Source of the DNA: Desertivirga brevis
GTDB taxonomy: Bacteria; Bacteroidota; Bacteroidia; Sphingobacteriales; Sphingobacteriaceae
DNA length: 64,000 bases
Direction of reading: 5' to 3'
Assembly: GCF_017355835.1 (NCBI RefSeq)
Contig: NZ_JAFEWF010000015.1
Location: 1-64,000, forward strand
The notes under the pieces were generated by a model. It was given only the letters and a program-made list of their open reading frames with translations. It made no database searches and was not told where the DNA came from. Below, one piece after another: positions 20,163-28,272 of the stretch. Position 1 is the first letter of the stretch, and the number at the start of each line of letters is the position of its first letter. The position numbers and the translations under genes are program-made.

Positions 20163-20192
20163 TTTGATACTTCAGACGAAAACTTATCTTTG
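20163..20192 (+). promoter_or_regulatory. Promoter of the OmpH-like lipoprotein gene
   Basis: The plus strand reads TTTG, 18 bases, TATCTTTG, a full consensus match, 17 bases before the ATG of the downstream gene. Confidence 0.75.
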
Positions 20193-20209
20193 CGATAAAT
20201 TAAACAGAA

Positions 20210-20803
20210 ATGAAAAATTTTGTATCAATCTCCAAAATAAGTACTTCACTGATCATAGCCGCTACTTTAGTTGCATGTAACAAAGAACAACCCAAAACAA
20301 CGGGTACTACAACTGCAACTGCACCAGCAAAGGCTGCAACAGAGATTGTTTATGTAAACTCTGACTCCCTGGTAGCAAATGCAGATTTCTACAAAGACAT
20401 CAGAACAAAACTAGAGTCTAAGTCTAAAAAAGCGCAGGCTGATTTAACAGCAAAAGGAAATGCTTTTCAGCGCGAGGTTGCAGAATACCGTCAAAATGCC
20501 CAAACGATGAGTGCTGATCAACGTGCAGTTACAGAACAGCGCCTGGCTCGTAAACAACAAGAATTAGAGGCATTTAACCAGAACGCAAGCTCTGCACTTG
20601 CTAATGAGTCGGCTGATGAAAATGCTAAGCTTTATGATAAGGTAGCTCAGTTTCTTAAAGGTTATGCTAAAGAAAAAGGATATAAGTTTGTTCTAACTTA
20701 TTCTAAAACCAACCCATCCATACTTTATGCAGACGAAGCTTTAGATGTAACAAAAGATGTAGTGACGAAGCTTAACGATTCTTACAAAAGCGAAAAGAAA
20801 TAA
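20210..20803 (+). CDS. OmpH/Skp-like lipoprotein chaperone
   Basis: The 197-residue protein has a lipobox (TLVAC, Cys about 23) and a Thr/Ala/Pro-rich linker. It then has the OmpH family fold: a strand EIVYVNSDSLVANADFY, a long coiled coil of about 90 residues rich in Lys, Gln and Ala, and the closing strand FVLTYSKTNPSILYADEALDVTKDVVTKLN. Skp-like proteins hold unfolded outer-membrane proteins in the periplasm. This copy is lipid-anchored and stands apart from bamA. It has a strong own promoter and terminator. Confidence 0.88.
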   Translation: MKNFVSISKISTSLIIAATLVACNKEQPKTTGTTTATAPAKAATEIVYVNSDSLVANADFYKDIRTKLESKSKKAQADLTAKGNAFQREVAEYRQNAQTMSADQRAVTEQRLARKQQELEAFNQNASSALANESADENAKLYDKVAQFLKGYAKEKGYKFVLTYSKTNPSILYADEALDVTKDVVTKLNDSYKSEKK

Positions 20804-20840
20804 ATAAAACAGCTTAAAGATATTTTCATTTATTAGTCAT

Positions 20841-20871
20841 ATCCCCTTCTTTGCAGTTGGGGATTTTTTTT
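20841..20871 (+). terminator. Intrinsic terminator of the OmpH-like gene
   Basis: ATCCCC and GGGGAT form a hairpin with a 12-base loop, followed by a run of seven or more T. Confidence 0.75.
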
Positions 20872-20882
20872 GAACTGTTGAT

Positions 20883-21365
20883 ATGGAGAATAGTAAAGAG
20901 CACGAAAAGTACATGAGAATAGCTATCAGACTTGCTGAAGAAAATGTAGATAAAGGTTTAGGTGGTCCTTTTGGTGCTGTTATAGTAAAAGATGGAAAAC
21001 TAGTTGCAAAAAGTGCGAATAGAGTTACAACTACCATAGATCCAACTGCTCATGCAGAGGTTTCAGCAATCAGGCTTGCTTCAAAAAAATTAAAAACTTT
21101 CGACCTTTCAGGGTGTGTGATATATACAAGCTGCGAACCCTGCCCAATGTGCCTTGGAGCAATCTACTGGGCAAAAATCTCAAAAATTTATTACGGGAAT
21201 ACAAAGCATGATGCGGCAGACGTAGGTTTCAATGATAAATTCATCTATGACGAATTAGAGCTAGAAGTGGAAGAACGAAAACTACCTGTGGTACAATTAC
21301 TACCGGATGAAGCAATAACCGCATTCAAGAAATGGGAGGTTTCGGAGTTTAAAGTCGATTATTAA
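20883..21365 (+). CDS. guaD: Guanine deaminase (cytidine-deaminase fold)
   Basis: This zinc-dependent deaminase has 160 residues. HAEVSAIR (His57, Glu59) and CEPCPMCLGAI (Cys87, Cys90) form the zinc site and proton shuttle. HDAADVGFNDKFIYDEL near the C-terminus is the signature of the Bacillus GuaD type and distinguishes it from the tRNA deaminase TadA. It converts guanine to xanthine. The gene begins 12 bases after the preceding terminator. No other purine catabolism gene is nearby. Confidence 0.85.
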   Translation: MENSKEHEKYMRIAIRLAEENVDKGLGGPFGAVIVKDGKLVAKSANRVTTTIDPTAHAEVSAIRLASKKLKTFDLSGCVIYTSCEPCPMCLGAIYWAKISKIYYGNTKHDAADVGFNDKFIYDELELEVEERKLPVVQLLPDEAITAFKKWEVSEFKVDY

Positions 21366-21403
21366 CAGCCCATGTAAAGTTGTATGATCTCGCTTCTAAA
21401 ACT

Positions 21404-21457
21404 ATTCGTGTAATTCGTGTAATTCGTGTAATTCGTGTAATTCGTGTAATTCGTGTT
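21404..21457. repeat. Tandem repeat, six copies of ATTCGTGTA
   Basis: Six 9-base units begin at 21404, 21413, 21422, 21431, 21440 and 21449, identical except for the last base. They lie in the 100-base gap between the convergent guaD and hslR-like genes. No open frame depends on them. They are probably a slippage-prone minisatellite. Confidence 0.95.
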
Positions 21458-21464
21458 TATAAAT

Positions 21465-21884
21465 TTATTCATCATCCTCCCAAAACTTTCTAACCTCTGG
21501 CGATTCATCTAATAGATCGTCAATATCCCTTCGGTCTTTCTTGGTCGGTCTTCCAGTACCTCGATCCCTTTGCAGTGCGGGAGCATGAAACATTGATTTG
21601 TATTTAAACGTTTCCTCTCGCGGAGTCGTATCCTCATAATAGTTAATTGCTGTTTTTGCATCTACACGGTTATAAAGCAGTCCCGTAACCTTAAGCTGCT
21701 TTCTCTCTATACCCTTCGACACATAGTACAACTCCCCTACTTTAACCTCGTGTGAAGGCTTTATATTTTGTCCTCCTAGTTTAACCCTTCCTGCTTTACA
21801 TGCTTCGGTAGCTAATGTCCTGGTCTTAAATACCCTTATAGACCATAAATATTTATCTATTCTTAATTTTTCCTTTTCTCCCAT
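21465..21884 (-). CDS. hslR: RNA-binding S4 domain protein, Hsp15-like
   Basis: The 139-residue protein opens with an S4 domain: RIDKYLWSIRVFKTRTLATEACKAGRVKLGGQ, then KPSHEVKVGELYYV. This is the pattern of Hsp15, which in E. coli binds free 50S subunits carrying a nascent chain. The C-terminal tail is basic and then acidic (TGRPTKKDRRDIDDLLDE). It reads toward the guaD gene and is a single-gene unit. Confidence 0.85.
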   Translation of the reverse strand: MGEKEKLRIDKYLWSIRVFKTRTLATEACKAGRVKLGGQNIKPSHEVKVGELYYVSKGIERKQLKVTGLLYNRVDAKTAINYYEDTTPREETFKYKSMFHAPALQRDRGTGRPTKKDRRDIDDLLDESPEVRKFWEDDE

Positions 21885-22036
21885 GAATTAAAATTGATCA
21901 ATTGCCGACATCAGAAGTTCATCCACACAAAAGATGCCAACTGCTAATATTCAAAGATGGTATCTCTTAACAAACAAGACGCTTTCGCAAAAATCCTTAA
22001 AAATGCTTTACTTTGCCAAAAATTTCTAATATAATA

Positions 22037-22855
22037 ATGATACCACAACTAAAAAAACAGATTGAAGAAGCTTGGGAAAACCGCAATCTTGTAAGTTTCC
22101 CTGAATACGCTAATGCCATTGAAACTGTAATTGCAATGCTGGATAAAGGCGAGCTTCGCACCGCTGAACCTGTTGCTGGTACCTGGCATGTGAACGATTG
22201 GGTAAAGAAAGCTGTAATTCTTTATTTCCCTATTCGTCAGATGGACGTTATAGAAGTTGGTCCTTTTGTTTTCCACGATAAAATGATGTTGAAGACCAAT
22301 TATAAAGAACTTGGTGTTCGTGTTGTCCCTCAGGCTACAGCTCGTTATGGAGCTTATTTAGCAAAAGGCGTAATCATGATGCCGTCTTATGTAAACATTG
22401 GAGCCTACGTTGACGAGGGTACAATGGTTGATACATGGGCGACTGTAGGGTCATGTGCACAAATTGGTAAGAATGTTCACCTAAGCGGAGGCGTTGGTAT
22501 TGGTGGGGTTTTAGAACCTGTACAAGCATCTCCCGTTATTATCGAAGACAACTGCTTTATCGGGTCCAGAGCAATTGTTGTTGAGGGCCTACGTGTTGGA
22601 CAAGAAGCTGTTCTTGGAGCAAACGTATGTCTAACTGCCTCTACTAAGATCATTGACGTAACCGGTCCTGAGCCTATTGAATATAAGGGAGAAGTTCCCG
22701 CCCGTTCGGTAGTTATCCCGGGTTCTTATACTAAAAAATTCCCTGGTGGAGAGTACCAGGTTCCTTGTGCTCTTATTATCGGGCAACGTAAAGAATCTAC
22801 TGACAAGAAGACTTCCCTTAATGATGCTTTACGTGAGCATAATGTTGCAGTATAA
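22037..22855 (+). CDS. dapD: 2,3,4,5-tetrahydropyridine-2,6-dicarboxylate N-succinyltransferase
   Basis: This enzyme of the succinylase branch of lysine and diaminopimelate synthesis transfers succinyl from CoA. The 272-residue protein has an N-terminal helical part (PQLKKQIEEAWENR) and a left-handed beta-helix of hexapeptide repeats: VNIGAYVDEGTMVDTWATVGSCAQIGK, VHLSGGVGIGGVLEP and IIEDNCFIGSRAIVVEG. I chose ATG at 22037. The upstream in-frame TTG overlaps the probable -7 region (TTACTTTG, 22008-22015). No other dap gene is adjacent. Confidence 0.95.
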   Translation: MIPQLKKQIEEAWENRNLVSFPEYANAIETVIAMLDKGELRTAEPVAGTWHVNDWVKKAVILYFPIRQMDVIEVGPFVFHDKMMLKTNYKELGVRVVPQATARYGAYLAKGVIMMPSYVNIGAYVDEGTMVDTWATVGSCAQIGKNVHLSGGVGIGGVLEPVQASPVIIEDNCFIGSRAIVVEGLRVGQEAVLGANVCLTASTKIIDVTGPEPIEYKGEVPARSVVIPGSYTKKFPGGEYQVPCALIIGQRKESTDKKTSLNDALREHNVAV

Positions 22856-22860
22856 TACCG

Positions 22861-22948
22861 GGGTAAAAGAATAAAGGTAGAAGGTAAAATGTGAAGCAAA
22901 ATTGCATGAGCAGTGTTTTCCTTTTACCTTTAACCTCTTATTTTAACC
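22861..22948. repeat. Intergenic inverted repeat, family copy A
   Basis: The left arm (GGTAAAAG, AAAGGTAGAAGGTAAAA) and the right arm (CCTTTTACCTTTAACCTC) are complementary around a centre containing AATTGCAT. It fills the gap between dapD and the glycosyltransferase gene. A related element lies at 32571-32651. Confidence 0.7.
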
Positions 22949-22955
22949 TAAAAAT

Positions 22956-24074
22956 ATGCGAATTGGATTTGATGGAAAAAGAGCAGTGCAAAACTTTACA
23001 GGACTAGGCAACTACAGCCGCTTTGTCTTGAATCTTCTTGCCGATCACTTTCCTGACAATCAGTATTACTTATATACACCCAAATCCCCTAAAAGTAATC
23101 TTGGCATTCCTAATGCCGTTAGATATTGTCACCCTTCTAAATTAATAAATTCAACTTTATGGAGAAGTGGGCTAATAGTATCCGACCTTAAAAGGGATAA
23201 AATTGATTTGTTTCACGGCTTAAGTAATGAACTTCCCATTGGTATTGCTAAGTCTGGTATCCCTTCAATAGTTACTGTTCACGACTTAATATTTCTTCGC
23301 TTTCCAGATTACTATCCCTACATTGACAGGCAGATATACAAGTATAAATTTGAATATGCATGTAAGAATGCATCAAGGATAGTTGCAGTGAGCAAGCAGA
23401 CTAAGGAAGACATAATTTCTTTTTTCAAAGTTCCGGAAGATAAGATCGACGTAGTTTATCAGGGTTGTAATCACCTTTTTCAACATCAGGCTACGGAGGA
23501 AGAAAAACTAAAAATCCGCAAGGAGTATAACTTACCAGAGAAGTTTATTCTAAATGTAGGAACCATAGAGGAGCGAAAGAATTTGCTACTTATTGTAAAA
23601 GCGTTAAATAATGCAGTCTCAAAAAATGTTAAGCTGGTTGTTATTGGCAGGGAAACGGATTATGCTAAAGAAGTAAGAGAATACGTGGCAGCTCATCAAA
23701 TGCATGAACGGGTTATTTTTCTAAAAAACGTACCCATTAAGGATTTGCCAACGATCTATCAAACGGCAGATATTTTCGTCTATCCTTCTGAGTTTGAAGG
23801 TTTCGGAATCCCGGTTATTGAGGCTCTTTACTCCGGAATTCCTGTTGTAGCAGCTACAGGCTCTTGCCTTGAAGAAGCAGGAGGACCAGGGTCTAGATAT
23901 GTCCACCCGCAGGATGAAATACAACTCGGCTGGCAGATAAACTACATATTGAATAATCCTATAAAAAGAGCTTCCATGGTGCAAGAGGGTTTTCGTTATG
24001 TGCAAAAATTCACCGAGAAAACTTTATCAAAAAATTTGATGCAAACTTATTATAAAGCAATCAATAATGCTTAA
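22956..24074 (+). CDS. Glycosyltransferase, GT4 family
   Basis: The 372-residue protein has the GT-B fold. The N-terminal part has GFDGKRAVQNFTGLGNYSR and TVHDLIFLRFP, and the C-terminal Rossmann part has FILNVGTIEERKNLLLIVKAL. The EX7E-type region PSEFEGFGIPVIEALYSGIPVV (from about 277) binds the nucleotide sugar. It resembles mannosyltransferases of the WbaZ/MtfB type. It overlaps the next gene by 8 bases. The acceptor is unknown and there is no polysaccharide cluster around it. Confidence 0.85.
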   Translation: MRIGFDGKRAVQNFTGLGNYSRFVLNLLADHFPDNQYYLYTPKSPKSNLGIPNAVRYCHPSKLINSTLWRSGLIVSDLKRDKIDLFHGLSNELPIGIAKSGIPSIVTVHDLIFLRFPDYYPYIDRQIYKYKFEYACKNASRIVAVSKQTKEDIISFFKVPEDKIDVVYQGCNHLFQHQATEEEKLKIRKEYNLPEKFILNVGTIEERKNLLLIVKALNNAVSKNVKLVVIGRETDYAKEVREYVAAHQMHERVIFLKNVPIKDLPTIYQTADIFVYPSEFEGFGIPVIEALYSGIPVVAATGSCLEEAGGPGSRYVHPQDEIQLGWQINYILNNPIKRASMVQEGFRYVQKFTEKTLSKNLMQTYYKAINNA

Positions 24075-24633
24075 AGACGACATAACCAAAGCTTTAGAAA
24101 TTCTAAGCGCGGGAGGAATTATTCTATATCCAACCGACACTATTTGGGGTATCGGCTGCGACGCTACTAATGAAGCGGCAGTTGAACAAATCTTGAAGCT
24201 TAAAGGACGTGAGGTCTGTAAAGGCTTAATTATACTGCTTGATTCAGAAAACAAGATTGGAAGTTACGTTAGGGAAGTTCCGGAAATCGCCTACGATTTG
24301 ATCGAGTTTGCTGAGAATCCTTTGACGGTAATTTACTCTGGAGCGAAAAATCTCCCGGAAAACGTTGTGCACGACGACGGAAGTATTGGTATACGAATTG
24401 TAAAGCATCAGTTTTGTCAACAATTGATTCAAAAATTCCGGAAGCCGATAGTCTCAACTTCAGCCAACATAAGCGGACACCCTAGCCCAAAAAATTTCTC
24501 AGAGGTTTCAGAAGAGATCAGGAATGGGGTAGATTTTATAGTAAATTTTGAACAAGACGATCTTAAAGAAAAGAAGATCTCTACGATAATGAAACTTGAA
24601 CCCGACGGACGATTTGCCTTTATTCGCCGCTAA
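24067..24633 (+). CDS. L-threonylcarbamoyladenylate synthase (TsaC/YrdC type)
   Basis: It makes threonylcarbamoyl-AMP for the t6A37 modification of tRNAs reading ANN codons. The 188-residue protein is a single YrdC domain: ILYPTDTIWGIGCDATNEAAVEQILKLKGR near the N-terminus, and IGIRIVKHQF and PIVSTSANISGHP further on. The C-terminal Sua5 domain is absent, so it is the TsaC/YciO form. It overlaps the glycosyltransferase gene and is followed by the CCA-adding-type gene, grouping tRNA maturation functions. Confidence 0.88.
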   Translation: MLKDDITKALEILSAGGIILYPTDTIWGIGCDATNEAAVEQILKLKGREVCKGLIILLDSENKIGSYVREVPEIAYDLIEFAENPLTVIYSGAKNLPENVVHDDGSIGIRIVKHQFCQQLIQKFRKPIVSTSANISGHPSPKNFSEVSEEIRNGVDFIVNFEQDDLKEKKISTIMKLEPDGRFAFIRR

Positions 24634-24700
24634 TCCCAACAATTAAGTTATTTTTGTAAAAAAATCTTCCATCCTCAAGTACGGGGGATATTTCCGTTAT

Positions 24701-26113
24701 ATGAAGGAGCACCTTAAACTTCCGATATTTAAAAAGCTTTCAGTCCTGGCTGATAAAGAAGGGGCTGAGATATATGTGATTGGAGGTTTTGTCAGAGATA
24801 TTTTTTTAAACCGTCCCTCCAAAGACATTGACATACTTGTGGTGGGCAATGGAATCACATTTGCCGAAAAAGTTGCATCTTCACTTAAAGTACAGTTAAA
24901 TGTATTCAAAAATTTTGGTACGGCTATGCTTCGGTTCAATGAACTTGAGGTTGAATTTGTAGGGGCTAGAAAAGAGTCGTACCGATCACACTCCCGTAAA
25001 CCAGTTGTAGAAAATGGAACTTTAGCAGACGACCAGAAGCGAAGAGATTTTACAATCAACGCTATGGCAATTTCTCTTAACGGAAAAACTTATGGTGAGC
25101 TACTAGACCCGTTTGATGGCATGAGAGACCTGGAATCGAAGGTTATTCGTACACCTTTAGATCCGACAGAGACGTTTTCAGATGATCCGCTCAGGATGAT
25201 GAGAGCTATTCGCTTTGCCACACAATTAGAATTTTCCATTAATGATGACGCTTTGAATGCTATAAGAGATAACCGGGAACGGATTAAAATTGTCTCGACC
25301 GAAAGAATTATAGACGAAATCAATAAAATTATCCTTTCAAAAAAACCTTCTATAGGTTTTAAGCTTATGTTCGACACAGGCTTACTGCACCTTGTGTTCC
25401 CTCAAATGGTAGCCCTCTATGGCGTAGACTATAAAAATGGTAAAGGACACAAAGATAATTTCTACCACACTCTTGAGGTGCTAGATAATGTTGCAGAATT
25501 AAGTCCCGATCTATGGCTACGTTGGGCGGCAATATTACATGATATTGCTAAACCAGCAACGAAACGTTTTGATGAAATCCATGGGTGGACATTTCATGGA
25601 CACGAGGAAAAGGGAGCGCGGATGGTTCCTAAAATCTTCACCCAGCTCAAGCTTCCCCTAAATGAAAAAATGAAGTTTGTCCAAAAACTTGTACAGCTTC
25701 ATTTAAGGCCCATTGTCTTAGCTCAGGACGTAGTAACAGACTCGGCTGTTAGAAGGCTACTCTTTGATGCAGGTGAAGACATTGACAGCCTTATGATGTT
25801 ATGCCATGCAGATGTAACCACAAAGAACGATTTCAAGAAAAAGAAATATCGCCAGAACTTCGAGTTGGTTAAACAGAAGTTGAAGGATGTGGAAGAACGA
25901 GACCAGATCCGAAACTGGCAACCGCCTGTTACTGGAAATGATATTATGGAAACTTTCGGTATCCCTGCGGGCAAGGAAGTTGGTATAATTAAAAATCAAA
26001 TACGGGAAGCCATTCTTGAGGGGGAAATTAAAAACTCGAGAGACGAAGCTTTCCAGTTTATGCTGCAAAAGGCTAAAGATTTAGGACTTACTCCTTTAAC
26101 AAAACAGAATTAA
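24701..26113 (+). CDS. cca: tRNA nucleotidyltransferase with HD domain (CCA-adding type)
   Basis: The 470-residue class II polymerase-beta-like enzyme has IGGFVRDIFLNRPSKDIDILVVG (about 26-48, with the DxD metal site) and FTINAMAISLNG. A neck region follows with DPTETFSDDPLRMMRAIRFATQL. An HD domain has HTLEVLDNVAE, WAAILHDIAKP and HEEKGARM. It should add CCA to tRNA 3' ends, which matters here because none of the tRNA genes in the window encodes CCA. A -7-like TATTTTTG lies about 50 bases before the ATG. Poly(A) polymerase is the main alternative. Confidence 0.88.
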   Translation: MKEHLKLPIFKKLSVLADKEGAEIYVIGGFVRDIFLNRPSKDIDILVVGNGITFAEKVASSLKVQLNVFKNFGTAMLRFNELEVEFVGARKESYRSHSRKPVVENGTLADDQKRRDFTINAMAISLNGKTYGELLDPFDGMRDLESKVIRTPLDPTETFSDDPLRMMRAIRFATQLEFSINDDALNAIRDNRERIKIVSTERIIDEINKIILSKKPSIGFKLMFDTGLLHLVFPQMVALYGVDYKNGKGHKDNFYHTLEVLDNVAELSPDLWLRWAAILHDIAKPATKRFDEIHGWTFHGHEEKGARMVPKIFTQLKLPLNEKMKFVQKLVQLHLRPIVLAQDVVTDSAVRRLLFDAGEDIDSLMMLCHADVTTKNDFKKKKYRQNFELVKQKLKDVEERDQIRNWQPPVTGNDIMETFGIPAGKEVGIIKNQIREAILEGEIKNSRDEAFQFMLQKAKDLGLTPLTKQN

Positions 26114-26189
26114 GAAATTTAAAACTTTGTAATAAAAAAGGCGTTAAATGTTACTCCAATTTTATTATTTCGCATAAAATAATTCAGAC

Positions 26190-26849
26190 ATGGCGATTTA
26201 CAGATTTAGGGTTTCGTTCGAAGATTACGATGATGTAATAAGAGAAATCGATATAAAATCCACCCAAACATTCGAAGATTTGCATCATGCCATACATAAA
26301 AGTACGGGGTACAATCCTGAACATTCTTCGTCCTTCTATGTTAGTAACGATCAGTGGATTAAGGGAGATGAAATAGCATATCTACCTACTCAAAGAAAAT
26401 TAGATCGTGGAGTAACTCAGATGACAGGTACCAAGCTTAATCGCTTTATTGATGATCCCCATCAAAAGTTTTACTATACATATAATTTCGATCGCCCATT
26501 CGACTTTCATGTTGAGTTAGTTAAAATCTTGGATCTGGAGCCTGGTAAAGAATATCCGTCACTTGCAAAAAGTGTTGGAGAAGCTCCAAAAGCGATAATT
26601 CCAACAATTGCTCCTGCCGGTACCGGAGAAGAACCTGATGATTTAGACTTCCTACTTAATGATGATGATTTTGAACCCGAAGAAACAGATGATCTAGCAG
26701 TAGAAGATGAAGACTTGGGCGTTGGGATGAGTCATCATACAGAGGAATCCGAGGACGAAGAGGAAAAAGACGAATTCATGGATGAGTTTTCTGATAATGA
26801 AGGCTTCGAATCAGACGACTACGGGAACAACAACAAGGACGACTACTAA
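26190..26849 (+). CDS. pRiA4b ORF-3-like domain protein with acidic tail
   Basis: The 219-residue protein has the pRiA4b ORF-3 fold (YRFRVSFEDYDDVIREIDI, QTFEDLHHAIHKSTGYN, YTYNFDRPFDFHVELVKIL). This family is often labelled IS1096 passenger TnpR-like. Its C-terminal third is an extremely acidic Asp/Glu tail. No transposase or terminal repeats are nearby, so it is not part of an insertion element here. It sits directly before miaA and after the CCA-adding-type gene. Function unknown. Confidence 0.8.
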   Translation: MAIYRFRVSFEDYDDVIREIDIKSTQTFEDLHHAIHKSTGYNPEHSSSFYVSNDQWIKGDEIAYLPTQRKLDRGVTQMTGTKLNRFIDDPHQKFYYTYNFDRPFDFHVELVKILDLEPGKEYPSLAKSVGEAPKAIIPTIAPAGTGEEPDDLDFLLNDDDFEPEETDDLAVEDEDLGVGMSHHTEESEDEEEKDEFMDEFSDNEGFESDDYGNNNKDDY

Positions 26850-26876
26850 ACCCTAGTTGTAGTTTTACAAATTGAA

Positions 26877-26921
26877 TAGTTCGTAGTGGTTGTTATCATC
26901 TAACTACGAGCTATTTTTATT
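26877..26921 (+). terminator. Intrinsic terminator before miaA
   Basis: AGTTCGTAGT and ACTACGAGCT form a 10-bp hairpin with one G-T pair, followed by ATTTTTATTT. The miaA start lies about 7 bases further on. Confidence 0.7.
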
Positions 26922-26927
26922 TATGCC

Positions 26928-27839
26928 ATGAGCGCTGAGAAAACATTAATAGTAATAGCCGGGCCGACAGCAATAGGAAAAACAGACCTGGCAATAAAAA
27001 TAGCTCAAAATTTCGGTACTGAAATTATCTCTGCCGATTCCCGTCAGTTTTATAAAGAGATGTCTATTGGCACTGCTAAACCTTCCTTTGAGGAACTTAA
27101 AGCCGCCAAGCATCACTTTATAAACTCTCACCATATAACTGATAGTTTTACCGTTGGGGATTTTGAAGAGCAGGCGCTCGAACTAATCGAAGGTCTGTTT
27201 AAAAAACACGATATTTTAGTCCTTGTTGGAGGTTCAGGCCTTTTTATTAAAGCAATTACTAATGGGTTTGATAAATTACCCAAGGTATCTCCTTCCACAA
27301 GGATGGAGCTAAATGAATTATATACGAATCATGGAATCGGAGTAATTCAAAAAAAACTTCAAGAACTAGATCCTGTTTATTATGCTGAGGTCGACAAATC
27401 TAATCCACAGAGAATAATCAGGGCATTGGAAGTTTGCTTAAGCACGAACTTGCCTTTTTCGTCCTTCCGTACGGGAGCGCATAAAAACAGGGATTTTAAT
27501 ATTATTAAGGTCGGGCTAAATTGTGACAGGGATAAGCTCTATGATAGAATTAACCAACGTGTTGATAAGATGCTGGAGGCAGGGTTAGTTGACGAAGTTA
27601 AAAAACTTCTTCCATTTCGCAGTTTAAATGCACTTAATACAGTAGGATATTCGGAAATCTTTGATCATTTAGACGGTGTAATAACATTGGAGCAAGCAGC
27701 AGAACAAATAAAGCAAAATACCCGTCGATTCGCAAAACGACAGCTAACCTGGTTTAGAAAAGACGAGGGGTTTAGGTGGTTTCTACCAACAGAATACCAT
27801 GAAATATTAAAATTTATAATAGCAAAGGCAGAACTCTAA
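26928..27839 (+). CDS. miaA: tRNA dimethylallyltransferase
   Basis: It transfers a dimethylallyl group to A37 of tRNAs reading UNN codons. The 303-residue protein has a P-loop GPTAIGKTDLAI (about 12-23), the ISADSRQFYKEMSIGTAKP segment with the catalytic Asp, VGGSGLFIKA, and RIIRALEVCL. Near the end is NTRRFAKRQLTWFRKDEGFRWF. The length is normal. ATG and start context (GCCATGAGC) give MSAEKTLIVIAG. It follows a terminator closely and has no obvious full promoter of its own, so readthrough may contribute. Confidence 0.95.
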   Translation: MSAEKTLIVIAGPTAIGKTDLAIKIAQNFGTEIISADSRQFYKEMSIGTAKPSFEELKAAKHHFINSHHITDSFTVGDFEEQALELIEGLFKKHDILVLVGGSGLFIKAITNGFDKLPKVSPSTRMELNELYTNHGIGVIQKKLQELDPVYYAEVDKSNPQRIIRALEVCLSTNLPFSSFRTGAHKNRDFNIIKVGLNCDRDKLYDRINQRVDKMLEAGLVDEVKKLLPFRSLNALNTVGYSEIFDHLDGVITLEQAAEQIKQNTRRFAKRQLTWFRKDEGFRWFLPTEYHEILKFIIAKAEL

Positions 27840-27866
27840 TTTTACCTTTGCTATTTAAACCTGGAT

Positions 27867-28175
27867 CTAAGCTTGGGCCGTTGGTCCACCAAAATTCAAG
27901 GGCAAGCCTTCCTCCTGGATCCTTACTCTTCCATTAACAGCTTCAAACTTTGCTATATTATCTTCTAATGCATGCAAAAGGCGCTTCGCATGCTCCGGGG
28001 TTAGTATAACTCTCGATTTTACTTTTGCTTTTGGCACACCGGGCATCACACGAATAAAATCTAGCACAAACTCTGAGTTTGAATGGGTGATAATGGCGAG
28101 ATTAGCATAAGTGCCTTCTGCTACTTCTTCTGATAATTCTATATTTAATTGGTTCTCGTTGTTATTCTCTTCCAT
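27867..28175 (-). CDS. DUF3467 protein
   Basis: The 102-residue protein has the DUF3467 pattern: YANLAIITHSNSEFVLDFIRVMPGVPKAKVKSRVILTPEHAKRLLHALEDNI. This small beta-rich domain family is of unknown function, common behind rpoC in Bacteroidota. I chose ATG at 28175 (MEENNNENQ), because the nine extra upstream codons would be translated from the terminator hairpin and T run of the rpoBC operon. The gene thus starts right after a terminator and may depend on readthrough. Confidence 0.85.
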   Translation of the reverse strand: MEENNNENQLNIELSEEVAEGTYANLAIITHSNSEFVLDFIRVMPGVPKAKVKSRVILTPEHAKRLLHALEDNIAKFEAVNGRVRIQEEGLPLNFGGPTAQA

Positions 28176-28182
28176 GATGTAA

Positions 28183-28217
28183 AAATAAAAAAGTCCCTCC
28201 ATAATCGAAGGGACTTT
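28183..28217 (-). terminator. Terminator-like hairpin between rpoC and the DUF3467 gene
   Basis: On the minus strand AAAGTCCCTTC and GAGGGACTTT pair around a short loop and are followed by TTTTTTATTTTT. It lies about 55 bases after the rpoC stop and 8 bases before the DUF3467 start. Confidence 0.8.
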
Positions 28218-28272
28218 ATTCTATTGAAGGAAGCCTCAGCCTTTTGAGCTGTCGACTCTAATACCTGCTTAA

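Noticed and set aside
21404..21457. CRISPR array
   Set aside because: The units are 9 bases with no spacers; it is a simple tandem repeat.
26190..26849. Insertion-sequence passenger gene
   Set aside because: The family name refers to IS1096, but there is no transposase, terminal repeat or target duplication around this gene.
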